Source: Streptomyces sp. B21-105 | GTDB taxonomy: Bacteria > Actinomycetota > Actinomycetes > Streptomycetales > Streptomycetaceae | DNA: 64,000 bases | NCBI RefSeq assembly: GCF_036898465.1 | Contig: NZ_JARUMJ010000001.1 | Location: 372,001 to 436,000 of the forward strand | Reading direction: 5' to 3' | Shown: piece after piece, positions 16,074 through 24,904 of the stretch | How the letters are laid out: each line of letters starts with the position of its first letter | Position numbering within the stretch: the stretch's first letter is position 1 | Notes under the pieces: model-generated | Database searches by the model: none | The model's input: the letters and a program-made list of their open reading frames with translations, nothing else | Told to the model about the DNA's origin: nothing | Position numbers and translations under genes: made by a program

Positions 16074-19000
16074 GTGCCGCCTGTCGCCCCGCCGTCCCGC
16101 GCTGCCCGAAGACACCGCAGATCCCGCAGAGCCGGATCCCCCCGTTCTCTTCTGACCGTCCTGCTCACCGTCTGCTTCGCCGTCTTCGGCGGCGTGACCG
16201 GACAGCTGCCTCTGGCCAGTGCCGCCCAGGACAGCCCCGCGGCGCTGACCGTGAACAGCCTGACCGCCCCCGTCGACGTGGCCCCCGACTCCACCCCGCT
16301 GCTCGGCTGGCAGGTCGGCGGCGACCGGCAGACCGCCTACCGGATCCAGGTCGCCACGACCTCCGCCGCCCTGACCGGCACCCCCGACGTGTGGGACTCT
16401 GGCCAGGTCACCTCCGCGGCCGACGGCAACGTCTCCTACGGCGGCCCGGCCCTGACGGCCTCCGCCGGCTACTACTGGCGGGTCCGCACCTGGGACTCCT
16501 CGGGGGCGGCGTCCCCGTGGTCCGCAGCGGCGACCTTCGGCACCGGGCCGGGCACCACCTGGCCGGGAGCCACCCCGATCTGGAGCGGCGCCCCCACGGC
16601 GTGGACGAACTACACCTTCCAGGGCAGCTTCGTCATCGACGCCAAGTACGCCAGTGTCACCTTCCGCGCCCAGGACACCAGCAACTACTACCTGTGGCAG
16701 TTCAAGGGCAACGGCGAGAACGCCATCGCCCCGCAGATCCAGAAGAACGGCGCCTTCACCGCCCTCAAGACCGCCGCGGCCCTCCCCTTCGCGCTCACCA
16801 CCGGCTCCACCTACGACTTCCGCGTCGTCGCCTCCGGCTCCACCTTCACCACCTCCCTCAAAGCACACGCCGACACCACCTGGACCCAGGTCGACACCAC
16901 CACCGACTCCACCTTCACCTCAGGCGGCATCGGCTTCCGCACGGGTCTGACCGAGCAGGCCACCTTCGACGACCTCACCGTGACCGGCAGCGGTGGCCAG
17001 TCCCTCTACGCCAATGACTTCGGCGACGCCGACAACGCCGACTTCGCCTGCGGCACGGTGACGAACGGCGCCCTGTTCGTCGACAAGGCGAAGAACTGCG
17101 GCACCGGGTTCCCGACCGCCTGGACGAACTACACCTTCCAGGGCAGCTTCGTCATCGACGCCAAGTACGCCAGTGTCACCTTCCGCGCCCAGGACACCAG
17201 CAACTACTACCTGTGGCAGTTCAAGGGCAACGGCGAGAACACCATCGCCCCGCAGATCCAGAAGAACGGCGCCTTCACCGCCCTCAAGACCGCCGCGGCC
17301 CTCCCCTTCGCGCTCACCACCGGCTCCACCTACGACTTCCGCGTCGTCGCCTCCGGCTCCACCTTCACCACCTCCCTCAAAGCACACGCCGACACCACCT
17401 GGACCCAGGTCGACACCACCACCGACTCCACCTTCACCTCAGGCGGCATCGGCTTCCGCACCGGCAGCACGGAGCAGGCCACGTTCGACGACCTCACCGT
17501 CACCGGCGACAACAACCGGTCGCTCTACAGCAACGACTTCAGTGACGCCGCCAACGCCGACTTCGCCTGCGGCACCGTCACGAACGGGGCGCTGTCCCTC
17601 GGCACGGGCAAGAACTGCGGCACCGGGCTGCTGACGGTTCCCAGCTGGTCCTTCCTGCGCGGCAGCACCAAGCTCGCCGTCGGCAAGAGCATCGCCTGGG
17701 CCCACCTGTACGCCACCGGCGCCTCCACCACTCCGGCCCGCCAGTTCGTCTACAAGCTGTGGGTCAACGGCAGTTTCGTCGGCGTGGGCCCGACCCGGCC
17801 GGTCGGCTCCGAAGCGCGCTACGACGGCTACGACGTCACCTCGCTGCTGACCGCCGGCGCCGTCAACACCGTCGGCGCGCTCGGGTACACCACCAGCGAT
17901 CAGCGCTTCCTCGCCCAACTGGTGGTCCGCTACACCGACGGCACCACCAAGACCCTGAGCACCGGCGCCGGCTGGAAGTCCCTGGACGGCACCCGCATCC
18001 TGCCCAACGCCGGTTCCATCGGCACCAGTTACTACAGCGCACCCAAGGAGAACTTCGACGCCCGCCGCTACCCCTTCGGCTTCGCCACGTCCGCCTTCGA
18101 CGCCTCCGCGTGGCCCGCGGCCGTCCCCAAGGCCGTCTTCGGCAACCTCCAGCCGGCGCCCACCGCGAAGGTCCGGCAGTCGTTCAGGACGCCCGTGTCG
18201 GTCACCGAGTACTCCGCCGGCAACTACTTCGTCGACTACGGCCGCACCTGGATCGGCGGACTGTCCCTGAACCTGACGGGCACCGCCGGGCAGGTGGTCG
18301 ACATCCGCTACGGCGAGGTCACCTCCGGCACGAACACGGTCAAGTACCAGACCTCGGCCGGCAACACCTACCAGGACAAGTGGGTCCTGAAGTCCGGCAG
18401 TCAGCAGCTGGAGACCTGGGGCCTGCGCGTCTTCAGGTACGTCCAGGTCATCGGCGCCCCAACAGGGCTGACCTCGTCCGACTTCAAGGCCGAGGCCTAC
18501 CTCTACCCGTTCGACGAGTCGGCGGGCGCCTTCGCCTCCTCCGACACCTCGCTCAACGCGGTCTGGGCGCTGTCCCGCAACACCGTCGAGGCGACCAACC
18601 TCAACCTGTACGTCGACTCGTGGGAGCGTGAGCGCGACATCTACGAGGCCGACACCTACCTCCAGCTCATGGGCAACCTCTACACGGGCGGTGACACGGC
18701 GCTCGGCGACTACTCGCTGAACTTCCTCAGGTCCAACCGCACCTGGCCCACCGAATGGCCCATGTACGTGATCCTGGCGATGCACGACAGTTACGAGACG
18801 ACCGGCAACACCGCGCCGCTGTCCGCCGCGTACACCGCCCTGCAGGGCAAGCTGCCGGACAAGTGGTACGAGTCGGCGACGGGCCTGATCCACAAGACCA
18901 CCGGCAGCACGGGCGCCAGCAGTTGCACCGACTGCGACATCGTCGACTGGCCCACCTCCGAGCGCGACGGCTACGTCTTCACCTCCTACAACACCGTCGT

Positions 19001-19877
19001 CAACGCCCTCGCCCACCGCGCCTACACGAACATGGCGGACATCGCCACCGCGCTCGGCAAGAGCGCGGACGCGGCCGCCTACACGGCGAAGGCCACCGCC
19101 ATCAAGAACGCGGTAAACGCGCGGATGTGGGACTCCGCCAAGGGCGCCTACCGCGACGGCCTCAACAACGACGGCACGGTGATCAACCACTACGCCGTCC
19201 AGGCCGGCGCCTTCGCCACCGCCTTCGGCCTCGCCGACTCCTCGCAGGCCGCTCAGGTGGCCTCCTACCTGGGCAGCCGAGGCATGGCGTGCAGCGTGTA
19301 CTGCGCCCCGTTCGTCATCCAGGCCCTGTACGAGGGCAACCGGCCCGACCTCGCCCACAGCCTGCTGACGTCGACCGGGACCCGCAGCTGGATGAACATG
19401 ATCAACGACGGGGCAGGGGCCACCATGGAGGCCTGGGACCTGTCGCTGAAGTCCAACACCACCTACTCCCACCCGTGGGCGGCCTCTCCGTCCTACACGA
19501 TCGCCCGCAGCATGTTCGGCATCCAGCCCACCGCCCCGGGCTACCGGACCTTCCGGATCAAGCCACAGCCGACGTCGGTCACCTGGGCCAACGTCACGGT
19601 TCCCACCGCGCACGGCACCGTCGGGGCCGCCTACGACACCACCGGCGGCGGCCGCGTCGACGTCGGTGTGAAGGTGCCGGCCAATACGACCGCCTCGGTG
19701 TACCTGCCGGGCGGCACGGCGGGCACGACCAGCGTCTTCATGGACGGCAGCAGCGTCGCCGCCACGTACGACAACGGCTTCCTGCGCGTCGACGGCGTCC
19801 AGCCGGGCTGCCACATCCTCACCACGGCGTCCGACAGCAGCCCGTACAGCGACACCAGACTGACCGGCATCTGCTGA
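16074..19877 (+). CDS. secreted GH78 alpha-L-rhamnosidase with duplicated laminin-G-like insert
   Basis: The 1267-residue product starts with a long basic signal peptide (hydrophobic core about residues 26-46) and a fibronectin-like N-terminal rhamnosidase domain. Two almost identical copies of a jelly-roll-like module (each about 173 residues, residues 177-522) follow. Next come the GH78 concanavalin-like domain, the (alpha/alpha)6 catalytic barrel with DSWERERDIYEADTYLQ and the GATMEAWDLSL region, and a C-terminal beta domain (GYRTFRIKPQP). It should release L-rhamnose from rhamnogalacturonan, saponins or flavonoid glycosides outside the cell. The GTG at 16074 follows AAGGA. A strong promoter and LacI-like site precede it; a hairpin follows. 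Confidence 0.88.
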   Translation: MPPVAPPSRAARRHRRSRRAGSPRSLLTVLLTVCFAVFGGVTGQLPLASAAQDSPAALTVNSLTAPVDVAPDSTPLLGWQVGGDRQTAYRIQVATTSAALTGTPDVWDSGQVTSAADGNVSYGGPALTASAGYYWRVRTWDSSGAASPWSAAATFGTGPGTTWPGATPIWSGAPTAWTNYTFQGSFVIDAKYASVTFRAQDTSNYYLWQFKGNGENAIAPQIQKNGAFTALKTAAALPFALTTGSTYDFRVVASGSTFTTSLKAHADTTWTQVDTTTDSTFTSGGIGFRTGLTEQATFDDLTVTGSGGQSLYANDFGDADNADFACGTVTNGALFVDKAKNCGTGFPTAWTNYTFQGSFVIDAKYASVTFRAQDTSNYYLWQFKGNGENTIAPQIQKNGAFTALKTAAALPFALTTGSTYDFRVVASGSTFTTSLKAHADTTWTQVDTTTDSTFTSGGIGFRTGSTEQATFDDLTVTGDNNRSLYSNDFSDAANADFACGTVTNGALSLGTGKNCGTGLLTVPSWSFLRGSTKLAVGKSIAWAHLYATGASTTPARQFVYKLWVNGSFVGVGPTRPVGSEARYDGYDVTSLLTAGAVNTVGALGYTTSDQRFLAQLVVRYTDGTTKTLSTGAGWKSLDGTRILPNAGSIGTSYYSAPKENFDARRYPFGFATSAFDASAWPAAVPKAVFGNLQPAPTAKVRQSFRTPVSVTEYSAGNYFVDYGRTWIGGLSLNLTGTAGQVVDIRYGEVTSGTNTVKYQTSAGNTYQDKWVLKSGSQQLETWGLRVFRYVQVIGAPTGLTSSDFKAEAYLYPFDESAGAFASSDTSLNAVWALSRNTVEATNLNLYVDSWERERDIYEADTYLQLMGNLYTGGDTALGDYSLNFLRSNRTWPTEWPMYVILAMHDSYETTGNTAPLSAAYTALQGKLPDKWYESATGLIHKTTGSTGASSCTDCDIVDWPTSERDGYVFTSYNTVVNALAHRAYTNMADIATALGKSADAAAYTAKATAIKNAVNARMWDSAKGAYRDGLNNDGTVINHYAVQAGAFATAFGLADSSQAAQVASYLGSRGMACSVYCAPFVIQALYEGNRPDLAHSLLTSTGTRSWMNMINDGAGATMEAWDLSLKSNTTYSHPWAASPSYTIARSMFGIQPTAPGYRTFRIKPQPTSVTWANVTVPTAHGTVGAAYDTTGGGRVDVGVKVPANTTASVYLPGGTAGTTSVFMDGSSVAATYDNGFLRVDGVQPGCHILTTASDSSPYSDTRLTGIC
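16602..17461 (+). repeat. near-identical direct repeat with 519-bp period inside the GH78 gene
   Basis: Bases 16602-16942 recur at 17121-17461 with hardly any change (one seen: GAGAACGCC against GAGAACACC). The shared ends then diverge (TGLTEQAT against TGSTEQAT) so that the full period is 519 bp, exactly 173 codons. This is an in-frame duplication of a carbohydrate-binding-type module. Confidence 0.92.
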
Positions 19878-19896
19878 GAGCACCTGCCCGCCAGGC

Positions 19897-19929
19897 CCGA
19901 GGCGCCCCGGACGTTGCGGGGCGCCTCGG
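19897..19929 (+). terminator. hairpin after the GH78 gene
   Basis: A stem with perfect 12-bp arms (CCGAGGCGCCCC / GGGGCGCCTCGG) and a 9-base loop lies 20 bases after the rhamnosidase stop. There is no T-tract, as is usual for Streptomyces terminators. Confidence 0.75.
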
Positions 19930-20041
19930 TGCGTGACACGGACACGGGAAGCAGCCGAACGGCCACCTGCGCGTCGTGACACAGCGTGTCCGTCGGCCGG
20001 CACTCTCGCCCCGGCGGATCGCGCCCTTCGGACCACGCCCA

Positions 20042-20083
20042 AGTGTGCATAAATGTGAAAAAATCGCGCATAAGGCATAAGGA
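20042..20083 (+). promoter_or_regulatory. AT-rich promoter-like segment
   Basis: This is an unusually AT-rich patch for this genome, with an A6 run and GCATAA repeated three times, the last two as a tandem GCATAAG. It runs into the ribosome site of the methyltransferase at 20092. It probably contains the promoter, but I cannot assign hexamers safely. Confidence 0.4.
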
Positions 20084-20091
20084 GGGTCCTC

Positions 20092-20772
20092 GTGAGCGAT
20101 CCTGCCGACGAGCTCGGCTACGGGAGCATGGAACTCGACCGCGCGGGCCAGGCCGAGGCCTTCGACGCCATCGGCGACGACTACGACGAGGCCTTCCCCC
20201 ACAAGGAAGGGCAGGTCGCGTCCGCCGAGTGGCTCATCGGATCCCTGCCGGCCGGGTCCCGTGTCCTGGATCTGGGCTGCGGCACCGGGGTCCCGACCGC
20301 CCGCCGGCTGGCGGAGGCGGGGCTGCAGGTCGTCGGCGTCGACCTGGCGGACAGGATGGTCGCGCTCGCCCGCAGGAACGTGCCCACCGGGGTGTTCCAC
20401 CGGGCCGACATCGCGGATCTGCGGCCCGGCGGCCCACGGGACCTCGGCCGTTTCGACGCGGTGACGGCCTTCTTCGCCCTGCTCATGCTGCCGCGCGCGG
20501 AGATTCCCCTCGCCCTGCGGACCGTCCACCACCTGCTGCTTCCGCACGGACTGTTCGCGTTGTCGATGGTCGAGGCCGATGTGGACGACTTCACCATCCC
20601 CTTCATCGGCAGGACGATCCGGGTGTCCGGCTACCTCCGGGAGGAGCTGCGCGAGATCGTCGAGGAGACCGGCTTCGAGATCGTGGAGGAGACCGGGTAC
20701 TCGTACGCTCCGGCGACCGTGGACGTCCAGCCCGAGGTGCAGATCTTCCTGCGATGCAGGCGGCGCGCCTGA
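20092..20772 (+). CDS. class I SAM-dependent methyltransferase
   Basis: A 226-residue soluble methyltransferase. The SAM-binding motif VLDLGCGTGVPTARRL is at about residues 57-72, then VVGVDLADRMVALAR. The N-terminal AFDAIGDDYDEAFPHKEGQ segment is typical of small-molecule methyltransferases of unknown substrate. The GTG at 20092 is preceded by AAGGAGGG. It stands alone between the GH78 terminator and the phosphatase gene 50 bases downstream, which has its own ribosome site. No substrate can be inferred. Confidence 0.85.
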   Translation: MSDPADELGYGSMELDRAGQAEAFDAIGDDYDEAFPHKEGQVASAEWLIGSLPAGSRVLDLGCGTGVPTARRLAEAGLQVVGVDLADRMVALARRNVPTGVFHRADIADLRPGGPRDLGRFDAVTAFFALLMLPRAEIPLALRTVHHLLLPHGLFALSMVEADVDDFTIPFIGRTIRVSGYLREELREIVEETGFEIVEETGYSYAPATVDVQPEVQIFLRCRRRA

Positions 20773-20824
20773 CGACCCCTGGCCCACGCTCCCCGGGCGG
20801 GATTGCACGGCAGGAAGGACGCGC

Positions 20825-22774
20825 GTGACGAAACACCGCGGAGCCGACACAGGCGCCGGCGACCAGACAGCCGGCGTGCACGAACCCGCTGCTCGCAGGC
20901 ATGGACGGGAGCGCCCCGCGCCGTCACCGGAGGCCGGAGACCGCGCCGAGGCGGCGCCCGCGCGGCCGGACGAGGCTCCGTGTCCCCGAGGCGGCGGCCG
21001 GGCGGTGCGCCTGTCGGCCGCGGACGCTCCCGCAGGACGGGCGAAAGGCGCCGCGCGTGACGCCGGCGAGCCGCAGACCGACCGGCTGCGGTACCTCGAC
21101 GCGGCGACCCGGCAGATCGCCCGGGGCATGAACCTCGACGAGACGTTGCGGGAACTGTGCCGGGCGGCCGTGCCGGCCTTCGCCGACCTGGCCTTCGTCC
21201 ACCTGTACGCACCACTTCCGGTCGGTGACGAGATCACCCCCTCCCCCGGCGTCCTGCGGCTGCGCACCACGGACCGCGCGCCGGCGGGCCGGGCCGCCCC
21301 GTACGGGCCCCGGTCGATCCCACCGGCCGTCGGCACCGTCCAGGCGGCACAGGTCGTCCGGACGTCGGCCACCGGCTTGCTGGCCCGGCTGCTGCGGGCC
21401 GGGCGGCCCGTGTTCGGGGACCTGCCGGGCGTTCGTTCCGTGGTCGCCGAGCTGCTCGGGGTGGCGGGCAAGCCCGGTGCGGTGCCGCCCGGACGGCGGC
21501 TGATCCTCGCTCCGCTGCACGGCCGCAGCCACGCCATGGGCAGCGTCGTCCTCGTCCGCGGGCCCGGCCGGCCGGACTTCACCGGCGACGACCTGCTCGT
21601 CGCCTCCCAACTCGCCACGCACACCGCCCTCGGCATCCACAAGGCGGTGCTCTACGTCCGCGAGGCGTCCGTGGCGGACGCGCTCCAGCGCACCATGCTT
21701 CCGCCGTCGCTGCCGGAGCCGACCGGAGTCACGCTGGCCAGCCGCTATCTGCCGTCCTCGAGAACGGCACAGGTCGGCGGCGACTGGTACGACGCGATCC
21801 CGCTGCCCGGCAACCGTGTCGCGCTGGTCATCGGCGACGTGATGGGCCACTCCATGACCTCCGCCGCGATCATGGGGCAGTTGCGCACGATCGTGCAGAC
21901 GCTGGCCGGGCTGGACCTGCCGCCGGACGAGATCCTGCACCACCTCGACGAACAGGCGGAGCGGCTGGGCAGTGAGCACACGGCGACCTGTCTGTACGCC
22001 ATGTACGACCCCGTACAGCACCGGCTGCTGGTGTCCAACGCGGGCCATCTGCCACCGGTTCTGCTCCACCCCGACGGCAGCACGGAGGTCCTTCCGGTCC
22101 CGCCCGGGGCTCCGATCGGCGTCGGCGCCGGCGGATTCGAGTCCATCGAGATGCACGCCCCGGCCGGAGCGACCCTGGTGCTGTACACCGACGGCCTGGT
22201 CGAGTCCCGCGACTCCGACGTGCTGACCGGGGTGGACCGGCTGCGCGCCCGACTGCGGACGGCCCGCTCGGGATCCGCGCCTTCGGCGCTGGAGGAACTG
22301 TGCGATCGGGCGCTCGGACCGCTGGGGTCGGGAGACCGGGACGACGACATCGCGCTGCTCGCGGCCCGCTTCGAGGGCATCCCGCCGGAGACCGTCGCGT
22401 ACTGGTACATGGCCCCGCGTCCGCAGACCGCGCGGCAGGCTCGCCGGCTGACCCGCAGAACCCTGCACCACTGGGGTCTCGACTTCCTGACGGAGTCCAC
22501 CGAGCTCCTGGTCAGCGAGGTCGTGGCGAACGCCGTGCGCTACGCCACCCGTCCGATCACCCTGCGGCTGCTCCGCACGGACGTGCTGCGCTGCGAGGTG
22601 GCGGACGACTCGCCCCTGGTGCCCCGGTTGCGGCACGCCCGGCTGAGCGACGAGGGCGGACGGGGACTCTTCCTGGTGGACCGGTTGGCGCAGCGCTGGG
22701 GGGCGACGCGGGTGAGCGTGGGCAAGGTCGTCTGGTTCGAGCAGCCGCTCCCGGGCGGTCAGGACCCCGGCTGA
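20825..22774 (+). CDS. GAF-SpoIIE phosphatase with C-terminal HATPase (anti-sigma-like) domain
   Basis: The product (649 aa) has a disordered Arg/Ala-rich first 85 residues and a GAF sensor domain (about 90-275). A PP2C/SpoIIE phosphatase domain follows (about 280-510; PSSRTAQVGGDWYDAI, VIGDVMGHSM and GDRDDDIALL carry the metal-binding aspartates). A HATPase_c_2 domain ends the protein (about 520-645; ELLVSEVVANAVRYA, SDEGGRGLFLVDRL). This arrangement is abundant in Streptomyces and is thought to control partner-switching of anti-anti-sigma factors in stress and development. The GTG at 20825 has AGGAAGGA upstream. No anti-sigma antagonist gene is adjacent. Confidence 0.9.
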   Translation: MTKHRGADTGAGDQTAGVHEPAARRHGRERPAPSPEAGDRAEAAPARPDEAPCPRGGGRAVRLSAADAPAGRAKGAARDAGEPQTDRLRYLDAATRQIARGMNLDETLRELCRAAVPAFADLAFVHLYAPLPVGDEITPSPGVLRLRTTDRAPAGRAAPYGPRSIPPAVGTVQAAQVVRTSATGLLARLLRAGRPVFGDLPGVRSVVAELLGVAGKPGAVPPGRRLILAPLHGRSHAMGSVVLVRGPGRPDFTGDDLLVASQLATHTALGIHKAVLYVREASVADALQRTMLPPSLPEPTGVTLASRYLPSSRTAQVGGDWYDAIPLPGNRVALVIGDVMGHSMTSAAIMGQLRTIVQTLAGLDLPPDEILHHLDEQAERLGSEHTATCLYAMYDPVQHRLLVSNAGHLPPVLLHPDGSTEVLPVPPGAPIGVGAGGFESIEMHAPAGATLVLYTDGLVESRDSDVLTGVDRLRARLRTARSGSAPSALEELCDRALGPLGSGDRDDDIALLAARFEGIPPETVAYWYMAPRPQTARQARRLTRRTLHHWGLDFLTESTELLVSEVVANAVRYATRPITLRLLRTDVLRCEVADDSPLVPRLRHARLSDEGGRGLFLVDRLAQRWGATRVSVGKVVWFEQPLPGGQDPG

Positions 22775-22917
22775 CGGGATGCGGCCGCTGGGGCCGCTCG
22801 CGATGTCGGACCGACACGCGGCCCGGCCGGGCCACCCGTGATTCCCGGTGGAGGGGCTGCTGCGGGGATGTGGGGGAGCACGCCCCCGTAGCCCAACCGG
22901 TCTGTCGTTCGGGGAGG

Positions 22918-23400
22918 TCAGAGCGCGGTGAAGGTCCACAGCAGGTCGGTGCTGGAGCCGTAGGTCCACTGCTTGGTGACCGCTCCTGAGGCGACGCTGC
23001 CGCCGCCGTCGAGCACCAGCCCGGTGGTGCGGTTGACGGTCGAGTAGCGGTCGCCGTCGCGCCGGGTGATCGTCCACTGCTGGTCGGGGCTGCCGTTCCA
23101 GGCGGCCTGTCGGGCCGGCGAGCCTTCGGCGGTGGCGCCCGAGCCGTCGGCGACCATGCCGCTGGTCCGGTTGACCAGGTTGTGGCAGCCGCCTCCCACG
23201 TCCACCGCCTGCCACTGCAGGTTGGGGGTCGCCGTCCCACGACCACTGCTCGAGGTTGGCGCCGGAGGCGACGTTGCCGCCGCTGTCGAGGGTGAGGCCG
23301 TCGGTGACGTTGGTGATCCGGAGGTATGTCGCCGGGTCGAACTGGACCTTCAGGGAGGCGATCTGGTCGTTGTTTGCCGGTGACCCGCAGGTCAGGGCTG
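22918..23400 (-). pseudogene. remnant of a secreted enzyme: frameshifted ricin-type lectin domain
   Basis: Read leftward, bases from about 23400 encode the first repeat of a ricin beta-trefoil (FDPATYLRITNVTDGLTLDS ... LEQWSWDG). A one-base slip near 23224-23232 shifts the frame, and the second and third repeats continue in another frame (LVNRTSGMVADGSG, NRTTGLVLDGGGS, ending WTFTAL and TGA at 22918-22920). No catalytic domain precedes it; the sequence loses meaning near 23400. It is therefore the C-terminal tail of a lost glycoside hydrolase or protease. A methionine-started fragment (22918-23205) could be expressed but would be an incomplete trefoil. Confidence 0.75.
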
Positions 23401-23432
23401 TCGACGGTGGTCCGCTGCGCGCCCGCATCTGA

Positions 23433-23615
23433 CGCGGCCGGACGGACGACCGGTCCGCGGGCCGCGCCCTGGCCGAGCACGAGGCGATCCACCGGGCGCC
23501 GTCCACCCGCGACGCCGCCCTCAGTCAGGCCGCCGCGCTGCTGCACGTGAGCACCACCGAGCAGTGGCTGAAGAAGCACCTGCGTGCCAACGGGCCGCTG
23601 GTCTCCGCGTCGCCT
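23433..23615 (+). pseudogene. C-terminal remnant of a regulator (GntR/FCD-like)
   Basis: After a TGA at 23430, a rightward frame encodes LAEHEAIHRAPSTRDAALSQ then LLHVSTTEQWLKKHLRANG. This looks like the last helices of a GntR-family FCD ligand-binding domain (EHxAIHxAL motif); the DNA-binding half is absent. The frame then runs without a stop into low-complexity sequence and finally into nadE in the same frame, but nadE has its own ribosome site. Its left end abuts the lectin remnant, marking a deletion or rearrangement joint near 23400-23433. The GntR assignment is from recall of the motif. Confidence 0.45.
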
Positions 23616-23873
23616 CCGCGTCGCCTCGGCAGCGACAGCGGCCCGGCGGACGTCGACCCCGGTCGCCCGGGACGACGGGGAACCGGGCCGGGACGACGGG
23701 GCCCCGGCGCGGTGGTCATGGCATCCGTGTCACTCGGCGCCTCGCGTCCGATGTCCGACGCATGGCCGACAGTGATCCGGGGGACTCCTGGATCACGGTG
23801 TCCGCTGCGGGTCCCGCCGGACCCGCAGCCACGTGAACGAGCGCACCGAGAACAACGAGCACGAGGAGCAGTC

Positions 23874-24704
23874 GTGAACGAGCCCGAGCGCCTCGCCCTG
23901 CGGCAGGAGATCGCCAGGGAACTCCAGGTCGCCGAGAGCTTCGAGGTCGAGGCGGAGATCGAGCGCCGGGTGGCCTTCCTCGCGGAGCGGCTGACCTCCA
24001 CCGGCTTGTCCTCCTTCGTGCTCGGCATCAGCGGCGGCGTCGACTCCACCACCGCCGGCAGGCTGTGCCAGCTCGCGGTCGAGCGGGCCCGGGACGCCGG
24101 GCACTGCGCGCGGTTCTACGCGATGCGGCTGCCGTACGGAGTCCAGGCCGACGAGCACGACGCCCAGCTCGCCCTCTCCTTCATCCGACCCGACCGGGTG
24201 CTGACGGTGGACGTCAAGCCCGCGAGCGACGCCGCGCTCGAGGCCCTGCGCGCCACCGACGTCACCTTCCGGGACGCCGGTCACCAGGACTTCGTGCACG
24301 GCAACATCAAGGCCCGACAGCGTATGATCGCCCAGTACGCGGTGGCCGGCGCGCACCACGGCATGGTCGTCGGCACCGATCACGCCGCCGAGGCGGTCTC
24401 CGGCTTCTTCACCAAGTTCGGCGACGGCGCAGCCGATCTCGTCCCGCTGTCCGGCCTGACGAAACGACGGGTGCGAGCCGTGGCGGACGCGTTGGGGGCG
24501 CCCGCCGAGCTGGTGCGGAAGGTTCCCACGGCCGACCTGGAGACCCTCGACCCGGGCAAGGCCGACGAGGACGCGCTGGGCGTCGCCTACGACGACATCG
24601 ACGACTTCCTGGAGGGCAGGCCCGTCACGGAGCGCGTCTTCGCGACGATCGTCGACCGCTACCGCCTCACGGACCACAAGCGGCGCCCGCCCATCGCCCC
24701 GTGA
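23874..24704 (+). CDS. nadE: NH3-dependent NAD+ synthetase
   Basis: The product (276 aa) is the short, ammonia-dependent form of NAD synthetase, the last step of NAD biosynthesis (deamido-NAD + ATP + NH3). The ATP-pyrophosphatase loop SGGVDST is at about residues 48-54, with the family segments RLPYGVQADEHDAQ, HGNIKARQRM, GTDHAAEAVSGFFTKFGDG and the C-terminal KRRPPIAP. The GTG at 23874 with GAGGAG upstream gives the usual length; the same frame is open further left only because of the regulator remnant. It is followed by an intergenic region, not an operon. Confidence 0.94.
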   Translation: MNEPERLALRQEIARELQVAESFEVEAEIERRVAFLAERLTSTGLSSFVLGISGGVDSTTAGRLCQLAVERARDAGHCARFYAMRLPYGVQADEHDAQLALSFIRPDRVLTVDVKPASDAALEALRATDVTFRDAGHQDFVHGNIKARQRMIAQYAVAGAHHGMVVGTDHAAEAVSGFFTKFGDGAADLVPLSGLTKRRVRAVADALGAPAELVRKVPTADLETLDPGKADEDALGVAYDDIDDFLEGRPVTERVFATIVDRYRLTDHKRRPPIAP

Positions 24705-24775
24705 CCAGACGCGGGCTCCCCGCCCGTAGACCCCCGCCGCACTCACCGTCCTCGCGTCTTCTCCGGAAAAGATTC

Positions 24776-24803
24776 CCGATATTTCCTATCGGATAACTAG
24801 GGA
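24776..24803. promoter_or_regulatory. inverted repeat and ACTAGGGA motif before the desulfurisation gene
   Basis: CCGATA-TTTCC-TATCGG (24776-24792) is a perfect 6-5-6 inverted repeat in an AT-rich patch, immediately followed by GGATAACTAGGGAAC. A closely similar element, GGAATACTAGGGATC, precedes the leader peptide at 26295, so both parts of the sulfonate locus may share a regulator. Confidence 0.45.
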
Positions 24804-24904
24804 ACCATTGACGACCCGCTCGCCGGATGCGCAGGATGAAGCACGCGCGAGCCATGCACGGTGTGAGCCGCGTCCCTGCCCCGGATCCCGAGGAGACCGC
24901 CGTC

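Noticed and set aside
17439..20078. A very long open frame antisense to the rhamnosidase gene
   Set aside because: It mirrors the third-position GC of the real gene; its translation is Val/Gly/Arg-rich without any recognisable domain, and the sense frame has clear GH78 motifs.
23547..23873. N-terminal extension of NAD synthetase
   Set aside because: The frame is open but encodes the regulator remnant and low-complexity sequence; the GTG at 23874 with GAGGAG gives the normal NadE length.
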